Positions 16,684-25,113 of a stretch of DNA of 64,000 bases are shown here, piece after piece. A program made the translations under genes and the position numbers. The notes under the pieces were generated by a model. That model was not told the DNA's origin, ran no database searches, and saw only the letters and a program-made list of their open reading frames with translations. Source of the stretch: Paracoccus homiensis (GTDB taxonomy: Bacteria; Pseudomonadota; Alphaproteobacteria; Rhodobacterales; Rhodobacteraceae); NCBI RefSeq assembly GCF_900111675.1, contig NZ_FOHO01000004.1, forward strand, positions 62,001 through 126,000. Direction: 5' to 3'. Within the stretch, counting starts at the first letter, position 1. Every line of letters starts with the position of its first letter.

Positions 16684-17618
16684 GGCTGATCCCGACCCGT
16701 GCCTGGGCCGCGACCCTGCTGTTCGCCGCCTTCGCGGCCTTGCCGCTGATCGCCGCGGCGCTGGACGATGCCTATCTGGTCGTGATCGCCACGCGCATCT
16801 TGGCCTATGCGATCGCGGCCCTCGCGCTGGACCTGATCCTTGGCTATGGCGGCATGGTCAGCTTTGGCCATGCCGCCTATCTGGGAATCGGGGCCTATTC
16901 GGTCGCGATCCTCAGCCGCGCGGGCATCACCGATCTGTCGCTGCATATTCTGGGCGCGATTGCCGGTGCCGCGATCTTTGCCGTGATCACCGGCGCGATT
17001 TCACTGCGCACCAAGGGCATCTATTTCATCATGATCACGCTGGCCTTTGCGCAAATGGCCTATTTCTTTTTCGTTTCGCTCTCGGCCTATGGCGGCGATG
17101 ACGGGGTGACGCTGTCCACGCGATCAACCCTGTTCGGACAGCCTGTGCTGGAAGATGACACCGCGCTTTACTACACGGCCTTCGCGATCCTGCTGGGACT
17201 GTATCTGACGGCGGTCGCGGTTACCCGGTCGCGCTTTGGCCGGGTTCTGACGGGGGCGCGGGAAAACCCTGTTCGCATGCAGGCCATCGGGTTTTCGCCC
17301 TTCCGCTATCAGCTGACGGCCTTTGTGATCTCGGGCTGCATGACGTCGATTGCCGGTGTGATGCTGGCCAATCAGGCCAGCTTCGTCTCGCCCGCCTATA
17401 TGGACTGGCACCGCTCGGGCGAACTGGTGGTGATGGTGGTCTTTGGTGGCATCGGCAACCTGCTGGGCGCGGTAGCCGGCGCGACCATCGCCCTGCTGTT
17501 GGAGGAATGGCTGGCCGTTCTGACCGAACACTGGCCGCTGCTGTTCGGCCTGATCCTTGTGCTGGTCGTGCTGTACTCGCGCGACGGCCTGACCGGCTTT
17601 TTCCGGAGGCGGCTATGA
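16680..17618 (+). CDS. LivM-type ABC transporter permease
   Basis: This is the second permease (312 residues, about nine hydrophobic segments). The family motif LDLILGYGGMVSFGHAAYLGIGAYSVA occurs at about 46-72, and RENPVRMQAIGFSPFRYQLTAFVISG with FGGIGNLLGAVAGATIALLLEEWL is the cytoplasmic coupling part. The ATG overlaps the preceding stop by four bases and its own end overlaps the ATPase start by four, so the whole transporter is one translational unit. Confidence 0.92.
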   Translation: MRLIPTRAWAATLLFAAFAALPLIAAALDDAYLVVIATRILAYAIAALALDLILGYGGMVSFGHAAYLGIGAYSVAILSRAGITDLSLHILGAIAGAAIFAVITGAISLRTKGIYFIMITLAFAQMAYFFFVSLSAYGGDDGVTLSTRSTLFGQPVLEDDTALYYTAFAILLGLYLTAVAVTRSRFGRVLTGARENPVRMQAIGFSPFRYQLTAFVISGCMTSIAGVMLANQASFVSPAYMDWHRSGELVVMVVFGGIGNLLGAVAGATIALLLEEWLAVLTEHWPLLFGLILVLVVLYSRDGLTGFFRRRL

Positions 17619-18367
17619 GCTTGCTGGACGTTCGCAATCTGCGCAAATCCTATGGCGCCTTGAAGGTGACCGACGATCTGAACCTTTCGGTCGATGAGGG
17701 CGAGCTGCACGCCATCATTGGGCCGAACGGCGCGGGAAAATCGACCCTGATCGCGCAATTGTCGGGGCAGGCGGGATCGGATGGCGGATCGGTCCGCTTC
17801 GACGGGACCGATATGATGGGGATGCCCATGCACAAACGCGTGCGTGCGGGCATGTCGCGCAGCTTTCAGATCACCTCGATCCTGCCGGGCTTCACCGCGC
17901 TGGAAAATGTCGCCGTGGCGGCGCAGGCCGGGCAGGGCAGCAGCTTTCGTTTCCTTGCCCCCGTCGCAGATGAGGCCGCCCTGAACGATGCGGCGCTGGC
18001 GGCGCTGGCACGGGTCGGCATCGACGACCGCGCCTTCGTCAAGGCAGGCAGCCTGAGTCATGGCGAAAAGCGGCAGCTGGAACTGGCGATCGCGCTGGCC
18101 ACCCGCCCGCGGCTGTTGCTGCTGGATGAGCCCTTGGCCGGCACTTCGGGGGCCGAGGCCGACCGTCTGGTCGAGGTCATGCGCAGCCTGAAATCCGAAC
18201 TGACCCTTGTGCTGATCGAACATGACATGGACGCGGTCTTCTCGCTGGCCGACCGGATCAGCGTGCTGGTCTATGGCCGCATCATCGCGACGGGCAGCCC
18301 CGACCAGATCCGCAGCGACCCCAAGGTGCGTGCCGCCTATCTGGGCGAAGAAACGGAGGATGCGTGA
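17615..18367 (+). CDS. LivG-type ABC transporter ATPase
   Basis: The 250-residue ATPase has Walker A GPNGAGKST (about 37-45), signature LSHGEKRQLELAIAL and LLLLDEPLAGTSGAEADRL. The RVRAGMSRSFQITSILPGFTALENV stretch is typical of LivG rather than LivF. The signature has SHGE instead of SGGQ, a common LivG variant. CGGAGG precedes the ATG at 17615, which starts the domain; upstream in-frame codons belong to the permease region. The stop TGA shares its A with the next ATG. Confidence 0.92.
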   Translation: MSLLDVRNLRKSYGALKVTDDLNLSVDEGELHAIIGPNGAGKSTLIAQLSGQAGSDGGSVRFDGTDMMGMPMHKRVRAGMSRSFQITSILPGFTALENVAVAAQAGQGSSFRFLAPVADEAALNDAALAALARVGIDDRAFVKAGSLSHGEKRQLELAIALATRPRLLLLDEPLAGTSGAEADRLVEVMRSLKSELTLVLIEHDMDAVFSLADRISVLVYGRIIATGSPDQIRSDPKVRAAYLGEETEDA

Positions 18368-19053
18368 TGCTGCGCGTCGAAGGATTGCAGGCCGCCTATG
18401 GCGAAAGCCAGGTTCTGCACGACATCGCATTCGAGGTGGCCGAGGGTGAGGTCGTCACCCTTCTGGGCCGCAACGGCATGGGCAAGACCACCACGATCAA
18501 CACGATCTTCGGCCTGCTGCCCGCCCGCGCAGGCAAGGTCTGGATCGGGGATGCCGACATGACCAATGCCGCCCCCCACCGCATCGCACGCGCCGGAATG
18601 GGGCTGGTCCCCGAGGGGCGGCAGGTCTTTCCCACGCTGGATGTGCGCGAAAACCTGATCGCCATGGCCCGCCCCGGCAACTGGGACTTTGCCAAGGTTC
18701 TGGCGCTGTTTCCCCGTCTGGGCGAACGTCTGGGCAACAAGGGCAACCAACTGTCGGGCGGCGAACAGCAGATGCTGGCCATCGGGCGGGCGCTGATGAC
18801 CAACCCGCGCCTGATGGTTCTGGACGAAGCGACCGAGGGGCTGGCCCCGCTGATCCGTGACGAAATCTGGGCCTGTCTGTCGCAATTGAAGGAGGCGGGT
18901 GAATCGATCCTGATCATCGACAAGAATGTCGACGCGCTGACCCGCTTTGCCGACCGGCATGTGGTGATCGAAAAGGGGCAGGTCGTCTGGAGCGGCGATA
19001 ACGCCGCGCTGCGCAGCACGCCCGACATCAAGGAACGCTTTTTGCATGTGTGA
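18367..19053 (+). CDS. LivF-type ABC transporter ATPase
   Basis: This 228-residue ATPase is the second energising subunit. It has Walker A GRNGMGKTT, the LivF-typical GMGLVPEGRQVFPTLDVRENL, signature LSGGEQQMLAIGRAL and LMVLDEATEGLAPLIRDEIW. The ATG at 18367 overlaps the previous stop by one base. A GTG immediately upstream could start one codon earlier. The cupin gene follows after 12 bases, so transport and enzyme genes are likely on one transcript. Confidence 0.92.
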   Translation: MLRVEGLQAAYGESQVLHDIAFEVAEGEVVTLLGRNGMGKTTTINTIFGLLPARAGKVWIGDADMTNAAPHRIARAGMGLVPEGRQVFPTLDVRENLIAMARPGNWDFAKVLALFPRLGERLGNKGNQLSGGEQQMLAIGRALMTNPRLMVLDEATEGLAPLIRDEIWACLSQLKEAGESILIIDKNVDALTRFADRHVVIEKGQVVWSGDNAALRSTPDIKERFLHV

Positions 19054-19065
19054 AGGGACCACGCC

Positions 19066-19521
19066 ATGACCATGAGTGCCGGTATCACCCGCGCGACCGA
19101 AGGGCTGGACGCGATCAGCTGGAACATTCTGGGTCAGATCTATGTCCCGAAACAGGTATCTCCGTCCTCGATGTCATGGCATGCGACCCTGCCCAAGGGC
19201 ACGTTCGTGCCACCCCATATACATCCCACGCAGGACGAATTCCTGTATATCCTCGACGGCTGTTTCGATCTGCTGCTGGACGGTGCCGAACATCGCGCGA
19301 TGCCCGGCGATCTTGTCCGGCTGCCGATGGGTGTGCCGCATGGCATCTTCAACAAGACCGACACCGATATCAAATGCCTGTTCTGGGTATCGCCCACGCG
19401 GCGTCTGTTCGACCTGTTCTGGGCGCTGCACAATCTGGGCCCGAACCCCAACCCCGCCGAGGTGGTCGCGGTATCGGCGGCACATGAGGTCGATTTTCTG
19501 CCGCCCGAGGATCAGGACTGA
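19066..19521 (+). CDS. Cupin-domain protein
   Basis: The 151-residue protein is a single-domain cupin. The first cupin motif is PPHIHPTQDEFLYILDG (about 46-62), giving His, His and Glu metal ligands, and the second is MPGDLVRLPMGVPHGIFN (about 81-98), giving the last His. This set of metal ligands is complete, so it may be a dioxygenase, isomerase or small-molecule sensor. It lies between the Liv-type ATPase and the flavin monooxygenase, overlapping the latter by one base, so it probably serves the same catabolic route. The substrate cannot be read from the sequence. Confidence 0.85.
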   Translation: MTMSAGITRATEGLDAISWNILGQIYVPKQVSPSSMSWHATLPKGTFVPPHIHPTQDEFLYILDGCFDLLLDGAEHRAMPGDLVRLPMGVPHGIFNKTDTDIKCLFWVSPTRRLFDLFWALHNLGPNPNPAEVVAVSAAHEVDFLPPEDQD

Positions 19522-20765
19522 TGCGGGTCCTGATCGCCGGAGCCGGGATCGGCGGGCTGACGACCGCGCTGATGCTGCATGAACGCGGCATCCCCTGCCA
19601 GATCTGGGAAGCCGCGCGCGAGGTCCGCGAGGTCGGCGTCGGCATCAACATCCTGCCCCACGCCATCCGCGAATTCGACGCGCTTGGCCTTCTGGACGCG
19701 TTGGACCGTATCGCGGTGCGTACCTCGCATCTGTATTACTACACCCGCAACGGCCAGCTTGTCTGGGACGAGCCGCGCGGCATGCTGGCCGGTCACGAGG
19801 TGCCGCAATTTTCCAGCCATCGCGGGCGGCTGCAAAAAACGCTGCATGACGCGGTGATCGCGCGGTTGGGACCGGATGCCGTGCGATGCGGCCGCAGGTT
19901 GGCCGGTTTCGTGCAGGACGAAGGCGGCGTGACCGCGCAGTTTACCGACGCAACCGAGGGCGGGCCCTCGGAAATCGCGCGGGGCGATGTGCTGATCTGC
20001 GCCGACGGGATCCACTCGACCGGGCGGCGGCATTTCTATCCCGACGAGGGTGCGCCGTCCTGGAATGGTGTTTCGATGTGGCGTGGCGCGACCATGGCGC
20101 CCGCGTGGCAGAACGGCACGGTCATGGCCATCGGCGGCGGGTTCGGGGCCAAGCTGGTTCTGTATCCCATCGCCCCTCGGCAATCCGACGGGCAGCAATT
20201 GATGAACTGGGTCGTCAATGTCCGCACCAAGGATCCGGCGGTAAGTCCCCCGCCACCCGATAACTGGTCGCGCAAGGTCGCACTGGCGACGGTGCTGCCC
20301 CATGCGCGGCGATTTCGCGTGCCGGGCTACGACATCGAGGCATTGATCCGCGCCACGCCAGAAATTTTCGAATACCCCATGGCCGATCGCGACCCGCTGC
20401 CGCGCTGGACCTTTGGGCGGGTGACGCTGCTGGGCGATGCCGCGCACCCGATGTATCCGGTCGGTTCAAATGGTGCCAGCCAGGCCGTGCTGGATGCGCG
20501 CTGCTTGGCCGACGCCCTGAAAACGCAGCCTCATCCCCGCGCCGGGCTGTGGGCTTATGAGGCGCAACGCCGGCCGGCAACCGCACAGGTCGTGGCACAG
20601 AATCGCAAGGGCGGCCCCGAAGCTGTCATTGACGCCGTGGAAAAGCTGGCTCCGGCTGGCTTCGATGACATTGATCAGGTTTTGCCGCATGCCGACCGCG
20701 AGGCGCTGGTCAAGGGCTATGCCCAGATGGCCGGGTTCTCGGACGTGAAGCGCATTGAAGTCTAG
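19521..20765 (+). CDS. PhzS-like FAD-dependent monooxygenase
   Basis: The 414-residue protein is a class A flavoprotein monooxygenase. It begins with the FAD-binding GxGxxG (MRVLIAGAGIGGLTTAL), continues with GVGINILPHAIREFDALGL and has the second FAD motif TLLGDAAHPMYPVGSNGASQAV at about 305-325. The YYYTRNGQLVWDEPRG and SSHRGRLQKTLHDAV segments resemble PhzS, which hydroxylates and decarboxylates methylated phenazine-carboxylate; homologues act on other aromatic acids. It is the last gene of the Liv-type operon (TGATG junction with the cupin), so its substrate is probably the imported compound. Confidence 0.88.
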   Translation: MRVLIAGAGIGGLTTALMLHERGIPCQIWEAAREVREVGVGINILPHAIREFDALGLLDALDRIAVRTSHLYYYTRNGQLVWDEPRGMLAGHEVPQFSSHRGRLQKTLHDAVIARLGPDAVRCGRRLAGFVQDEGGVTAQFTDATEGGPSEIARGDVLICADGIHSTGRRHFYPDEGAPSWNGVSMWRGATMAPAWQNGTVMAIGGGFGAKLVLYPIAPRQSDGQQLMNWVVNVRTKDPAVSPPPPDNWSRKVALATVLPHARRFRVPGYDIEALIRATPEIFEYPMADRDPLPRWTFGRVTLLGDAAHPMYPVGSNGASQAVLDARCLADALKTQPHPRAGLWAYEAQRRPATAQVVAQNRKGGPEAVIDAVEKLAPAGFDDIDQVLPHADREALVKGYAQMAGFSDVKRIEV

Positions 20766-20965
20766 GATATGAATTATAACAGCAACTTGCGGCGCAGAAT
20801 TCATGCTTTAAATTAGGTTTGTTACCTCTCCATTTTGATCTGCGCCATCACGCGCATGGCCGCCGCTGGCGATCAACGGCAACGAAGCCCTTGCCGAGCG
20901 GATCGTTTTTCGATTTAAGAGCATCAGAAGTCGCCAAGGCGCAGTGGATTTCCGAATCCCGTTGC

Positions 20966-21042
20966 GCACCCATAGCTCAGCTGGATAGAGCGTCGCCCTC
21001 CGAAGGCGAAGGCCTCAGGTTCGAATCCTGATGGGTGCGCCA
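20966..21042 (+). tRNA. tRNA-Arg (anticodon CCG)
   Basis: The 77 bases fold into a complete cloverleaf. The acceptor stem is GCACCCA with TGGGTGC, the D arm GCTC/GAGC, the anticodon stem TCGCC/GGCGA around loop CTCCGAA, and the T arm TCAGG-TTCGAAT-CCTGA, with an encoded 3' CCA after discriminator G. Anticodon CCG reads Arg codon CGG. Confidence 0.95.
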
Positions 21043-21239
21043 TCAAACCCCTTATGTTTGTCATCGCAATTTTGCGGATCTTGCGGGTCTGTTGCGGTTT
21101 TCCGGCTGCGATCCCAGGGCTGCGATTATCTTCCAGCAGTTTGCATTCATTGATGAATGCCCTCGTCTTCAGCGGCTCACCCTTGAACGTAAGCGTTCCG
21201 AGGCCTGACAAACCGCGTTACCGCCTTTACTTGCGACTG

Positions 21240-21255
21240 ATTTGCAGTTGCAAAT
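21240..21255. promoter_or_regulatory. Mur-like operator upstream of sitABCD
   Basis: ATTTGCAGTTGCAAAT is a perfect 7-base inverted repeat with a 2-base centre, 66 bases before sitA. Alphaproteobacterial Mur (the manganese-responsive Fur homologue) is known to bind TGCAAA/TTTGCA-type palindromes before sit/mnt genes. The assignment combines motif and context. Confidence 0.55.
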
Positions 21256-21321
21256 AATCTTGGGCGCTGTAGGCTTGTTGCGACTTGTTCGCAGATCGAA
21301 ACACCGCGTCTTGATTGGGGG

Positions 21322-22230
21322 ATGCCTATGACGATGACTTTGGGACGGCTGATGGGGGCGGTGGCCCTGACGGCAATTACGGCACCTGCGGCCTTGGCCG
21401 AGGATCGGATGAAAGTCGTGACGACATTCACGGTTCTGGCGGATATGGCGGCCCATGTCGCAGGTGACGCGGCCGATGTCGTGTCGATCACCAAGCCGGG
21501 CGCCGAGATTCATGGCTATGAACCCACGCCGCAGGACATCGTTCGCGCCCATGACGCCGACCTGATCCTGTGGAACGGAATGAATCTTGAACTGTGGTTC
21601 GAACAGTTTCTGACCAATCTGGGCGAGATTCCTTCGGTCACGCTGAGCGAGGGGATAGATCCGATCCCGATCGCGGCGGGAGCGTATCAGGGGAAACCGA
21701 ACCCGCATGCCTGGATGGGATTGGACAACGCACTGATCTACATAGACAATATCCAGGCGGCTTTGGCTGAGCATGACCCCGACAACGCGCAGACCTATGC
21801 CGCAAATGCCGAGGCCTACAAGGAAGAACTGCGCGCCACGATCGAACCCCTGCGCCAGGAAATCGCGGCATTGCCCGAGGCCAGTCGCTGGCTTGTGACC
21901 TGCGAGGGGGCGTTCAGCTATCTGGCCCGCGATTTCGGGATGAAGGAGCTGTATCTGTGGCCCATGAATGCCGATCAGATGGGCACGCCGCAGCAGGTCC
22001 GCAGCGTCATCGACGGCGTTCGCGACAATGACATCCCGGCCGTTTTCTGCGAAAGCACCGTCAACACTGCCCCGGCCGAACAGGTCGCGCGCGAAACCGG
22101 GGCGCTGTATGGCGGGGTCCTGTATGTCGACAGCCTGTCCGAACCGGGCGGCCCCGTGCCCAGCTATCTGGACCTGCTGAAAGTCACCGCGCAAACCGTG
22201 GCCGAGGGGCTTGTAACCGGCGCGAACTGA
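21322..22230 (+). CDS. sitA: Manganese/iron ABC transporter substrate-binding protein SitA
   Basis: SitA binds Mn2+ or Fe2+ in the periplasm. The 302-residue protein has a signal peptide ending ALA before EDRMK, and the cluster A-I metal-binding fold with ligands His ([11 protein letters not shown]), His ([10 protein letters not shown]), Glu ([14 protein letters not shown]) and a C-terminal Asp (VDSLS). The stretch [21 protein letters not shown] is diagnostic of SitA rather than ZnuA, and there is no ZnuA-type His-rich loop. ATGs at 21322, 21328 and 21334 are all possible; the GGGGG stretch suits 21328 best by spacing. It heads sitABCD behind a Mur-like palindrome. Confidence 0.9.
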   Translation: MPMTMTLGRLMGAVALTAITAPAALAEDRMKVVTTFTVLADMAAHVAGDAADVVSITKPGAEIHGYEPTPQDIVRAHDADLILWNGMNLELWFEQFLTNLGEIPSVTLSEGIDPIPIAAGAYQGKPNPHAWMGLDNALIYIDNIQAALAEHDPDNAQTYAANAEAYKEELRATIEPLRQEIAALPEASRWLVTCEGAFSYLARDFGMKELYLWPMNADQMGTPQQVRSVIDGVRDNDIPAVFCESTVNTAPAEQVARETGALYGGVLYVDSLSEPGGPVPSYLDLLKVTAQTVAEGLVTGAN

Positions 22231-22244
22231 CCTTTCTATCTGTA

Positions 22245-22264
22245 GCGCCGACCCACACCGGCGC
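22245..22264 (+). other. Small hairpin between sitA and sitB
   Basis: GCGCCG and CGGCGC make a 6-base-pair stem with an 8-base loop in the 58-base gap after sitA. It may modulate expression of the binding protein relative to the rest of the operon; evidence is only structural. Confidence 0.3.
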
Positions 22265-22288
22265 GGCCCTTCGGGCAGAAAGCACGCA

Positions 22289-23176
22289 ATGAAAGACAGC
22301 AGTCGCATGGCACAGACGCAACAGGCGGGCGCGGGCATCGCCGCAAGTCAGCTGACCGTCACCTATCGCAACGGTCACACCGCGCTGCGCGACGCCAGTT
22401 TCGAAATCCCGCGCGGGACGGTGACGGCATTGGTCGGCGTAAACGGCGCCGGGAAATCGACGCTGTTCAAGGCGATCATGGGCTTCGTCCCGGTGGCCAG
22501 GGGCGAAATCCGTCTGCTTGGCCTTGGCGTCAAAGAGGCGCTGCGCCGCAATCTTGTGTCCTATGTTCCGCAATCCGAAGAGGTCGACTGGTCCTTTCCC
22601 GTGCTGGTCGAAGATGTGGTGATGATGGGCCGCTATGGTCATATGGGCTTTTTGCGGCGCCCCTCGAAGGCGGATCATCAGGCCGTCCGGGATGCGCTGG
22701 CCCGCGTGAACATGCTGGATTATCGCCACCGCCAGATCGGCGAGCTGTCCGGCGGCCAGAAAAAGCGCGTCTTTCTGGCACGTGCCCTTGCACAGGACGG
22801 GCAGGTCATCCTGCTGGACGAGCCTTTCACCGGCGTCGATGTCAAGACCGAGGAACAGATCATCGCCCTTCTGCGCGCCCTGCGGGACGAGGGGCGGGTG
22901 ATGCTGGTGTCGACCCACAACCTGGGATCGGTGCCCGAATTCTGCGACCGGACGGTTCTGGTCAAGGGAACGGTTCTGGCCCATGGCCCGACCGAGACGA
23001 CCTTCACCCGCGCCAATCTTGAAGCCGCGTTCGGTGGTGTCCTGCGCCATTTCACGCTTGGCGGGGCCGATCTGCATGATGACGACGATGAACGGCATCT
23101 GTCGATATTTACCGACGATGAACGCCCGCTGGTTCAATATGGCGACCGGACACATAAGGTGGAACGCGACGCATGA
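22289..23176 (+). CDS. sitB: Manganese/iron ABC transporter ATPase SitB
   Basis: The 295-residue ATPase energises SitCD. It carries Walker [10 protein letters not shown], the metal-transporter-typical [29 protein letters not shown], signature [15 protein letters not shown] and [16 protein letters not shown]. About 35 extra residues at the C-terminus ([30 protein letters not shown]) are rich in His and Asp, as in several SitB proteins. An ATG seven codons later (MAQTQQ) is an alternative start. Its end overlaps sitC by four bases. Confidence 0.92.
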   Translation: MKDSSRMAQTQQAGAGIAASQLTVTYRNGHTALRDASFEIPRGTVTALVGVNGAGKSTLFKAIMGFVPVARGEIRLLGLGVKEALRRNLVSYVPQSEEVDWSFPVLVEDVVMMGRYGHMGFLRRPSKADHQAVRDALARVNMLDYRHRQIGELSGGQKKRVFLARALAQDGQVILLDEPFTGVDVKTEEQIIALLRALRDEGRVMLVSTHNLGSVPEFCDRTVLVKGTVLAHGPTETTFTRANLEAAFGGVLRHFTLGGADLHDDDDERHLSIFTDDERPLVQYGDRTHKVERDA

Positions 23177-24033
23177 CCCTGCTGCTGGAACCCTTTTCCT
23201 ACGGATACATGACCAATGCGATGTGGGTTTCGGCGCTGGTAGGCGGGGTCTGCGCCTTCCTGTCCTCTTACCTGATGCTGAAAGGCTGGTCGCTGATCGG
23301 CGACGCGCTGTCACATTCGGTCGTGCCGGGCGTCGCGGGGGCCTATATCCTTGGTCTGCCCTTCGCGTTGGGGGCGTTCATTTCAGGCGGTCTTGCCGCG
23401 GGCGCGATGCTGTTTCTGTCGGACAGGTCGGGGCTGAAGGTCGATGTGATCATCGGCATCATCTTCACTTCGTTCTTCGGACTGGGCCTGTTCATGGTGT
23501 CGGTCAATCCCATGGCGGTCTCGATCCAGACGATCACGATGGGCAACATCCTGGCGATCACGCCGCAGGATACGCTGCAACTGGCGATCATCGGCGTGGT
23601 GTCGCTGGCGGTTCTTCTGCTGAAATGGAAGGATCTGATGGTGACATTCTTCGACGAAAGCCACGCAAGGTCTATCGGGCTGCGGCCGGGGCTGCTGAAG
23701 GTGGTGTTTTTCATGCTGTTGTCGGCCAGCGTGGTCGCCGCCATGCAGACGGTCGGCGCGTTTCTGGTCATCGCGATGGTGGTGACGCCGGGGGCGACGG
23801 CCTATCTGCTATGCGACCGGTTCCCGCGGCTGATCATGACCTCGGTCGCGATCGGGTCGATCACCAGCTTCGTCGGTGCCTATCTCAGCTATTTCCTTGA
23901 TGGCGCGACCGGAGGCGTAATCGTCGTGCTGCAAACGGTGATCTTTCTGACCACCTTCCTGTTTGCGCCGAAACATGGGCTGCTTGCGGCACGCCGCAAG
24001 GCGGCTGCCGCGTTAAGGGATGGGGCCGCCTGA
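23173..24033 (+). CDS. sitC: Manganese/iron ABC transporter permease SitC
   Basis: The 286-residue protein of the ABC-3 permease family has about eight hydrophobic segments. Characteristic parts are [50 protein letters not shown] and [22 protein letters not shown]. The ATG overlaps the sitB stop by four bases and the stop shares one base with the sitD start. It pairs with SitD to form the channel. Confidence 0.92.
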   Translation: MTLLLEPFSYGYMTNAMWVSALVGGVCAFLSSYLMLKGWSLIGDALSHSVVPGVAGAYILGLPFALGAFISGGLAAGAMLFLSDRSGLKVDVIIGIIFTSFFGLGLFMVSVNPMAVSIQTITMGNILAITPQDTLQLAIIGVVSLAVLLLKWKDLMVTFFDESHARSIGLRPGLLKVVFFMLLSASVVAAMQTVGAFLVIAMVVTPGATAYLLCDRFPRLIMTSVAIGSITSFVGAYLSYFLDGATGGVIVVLQTVIFLTTFLFAPKHGLLAARRKAAAALRDGAA

Positions 24034-24866
24034 TGTCGGAGACGATCTTGATGCCCTTCCAGTTCGGCTTCATGCAGAATGCCTTCTGGATCGCCGCGAT
24101 CGTGTCGGTGCCCACGGCTTTGCTGTCCTGCTTTCTGGTTCTGAAGGGCTGGGCGCTGATGGGCGACGCGGTCAGCCACGCCGTACTGCCGGGCATCGTT
24201 CTGGCCTATATTCTGGGCTTGCCCCTGATCCTTGGGGCTTTCGGGGCGGGCATGCTGACGGCGGTCGCGACCGGATATCTGTCGGAAAACAGCCGCATCA
24301 AGCAGGACACGATCATGGGGGTCGTGTTCTCGGGCATGTTCGGTCTGGGGATCGTGATGTATGTCGGGCTGAAGACCAATGTGCATCTGGACCACATCCT
24401 GTTCGGCAACATGCTGGGCGTGGGACCGGATGACCTGTGGACGGCGGGCATAATTTCCGCCGGGGTGGCGGCGGTTCTGATCCTGAAATGGAAGGATTTC
24501 ATGCTGCACGCCTTTGACCCGGCGCAGGCACGGGTGTCGGGGCTGCCGGTCGGCGTGCTGCATTACGGGCTGCTGGCGATTCTGTCCCTTACCATCGTGG
24601 CGACACTGTCTGCGACGGGTCTGATCCTTGCCGTCGGCTTGCTGATCGCGCCGGGTGCGATTGCGTTTCTGCTGTCGCGCAGCCTGCGCAACATGCTGCG
24701 TGTCGCGGTGATCGTCTGCATGGCGTCGATGCTGGGCGGCGTCTATGCCAGCTTTTATCTGGACAGCGCACCCGCGCCGACAATCGTCCTGATCCTGACG
24801 GCGATCTTCATCGGCGCCTTCATCCGCAAGACCGTTCTGACGCGTCGCGCCTCGGCGCGTCTGTGA
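24033..24866 (+). CDS. sitD: Manganese/iron ABC transporter permease SitD
   Basis: This second ABC-3 family permease (277 residues) parallels SitC: LMPFQFGFMQNAFWIAAIV, then FLVLKGWALMGDAVSHAVLPGIVLAYILG and ATGLILAVGLLIAPGAIAFLLSRS. Two different permease genes in tandem are the hallmark of sitABCD, while ZnuABC has one permease. It ends the operon; I see no convincing terminator after it. Confidence 0.92.
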   Translation: MSETILMPFQFGFMQNAFWIAAIVSVPTALLSCFLVLKGWALMGDAVSHAVLPGIVLAYILGLPLILGAFGAGMLTAVATGYLSENSRIKQDTIMGVVFSGMFGLGIVMYVGLKTNVHLDHILFGNMLGVGPDDLWTAGIISAGVAAVLILKWKDFMLHAFDPAQARVSGLPVGVLHYGLLAILSLTIVATLSATGLILAVGLLIAPGAIAFLLSRSLRNMLRVAVIVCMASMLGGVYASFYLDSAPAPTIVLILTAIFIGAFIRKTVLTRRASARL

Positions 24867-24902
24867 TTCTACGCACCATAGCGGTCGCACCCGTCCCCGG
24901 TG

Positions 24903-24916
24903 CTGCAAATTTGCAG
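24903..24916. promoter_or_regulatory. Palindrome CTGCAAATTTGCAG after sitD
   Basis: A perfect 14-base palindrome lies in the 247-base gap between sitD and the betaine-type transporter, about 200 bases before the latter. Its TGCAAAT half-site also occurs in the palindrome before sitA, but in the opposite arrangement. It might bind the same or a related regulator; unproven. Confidence 0.35.
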
Positions 24917-25043
24917 AGTGTGAAGCACGGCGCTTCCACAGGTGGAAATCCATCGAAAAATGCACGCAGAACCGGACGTAATATTCGAAAATGTGACAAT
25001 CCCCTTCACGTTGTCTATGGTTTGTCTAAGCTAACATGCTTGG

Positions 25044-25062
25044 GAGGGGTGACGCGCCCCTC
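25044..25062 (+). other. 5' leader hairpin of betaine-type transporter operon
   Basis: GAGGGG and CCCCTC form a 6-base-pair stem with a 7-base loop about 50 bases before the start of the binding-protein gene, in a gap that otherwise shows no gene. It might affect transcript stability; function not known. Confidence 0.3.
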
Positions 25063-25113
25063 ATCCCATGGCCCCGGCTTTTGGGATCTGACAGGGAAAC
25101 GAAAGGTAATTTC

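Noticed and set aside
21054..21257. Short plus-strand frame after tRNA-Arg
   Set aside because: No ribosome site, no recognisable composition, and its end lies over the palindromic operator before sitA.
24992..25010. TGTGA and TCACG halves resembling a CRP site
   Set aside because: The spacing of nine bases does not fit the six-base spacing of CRP/FNR sites.
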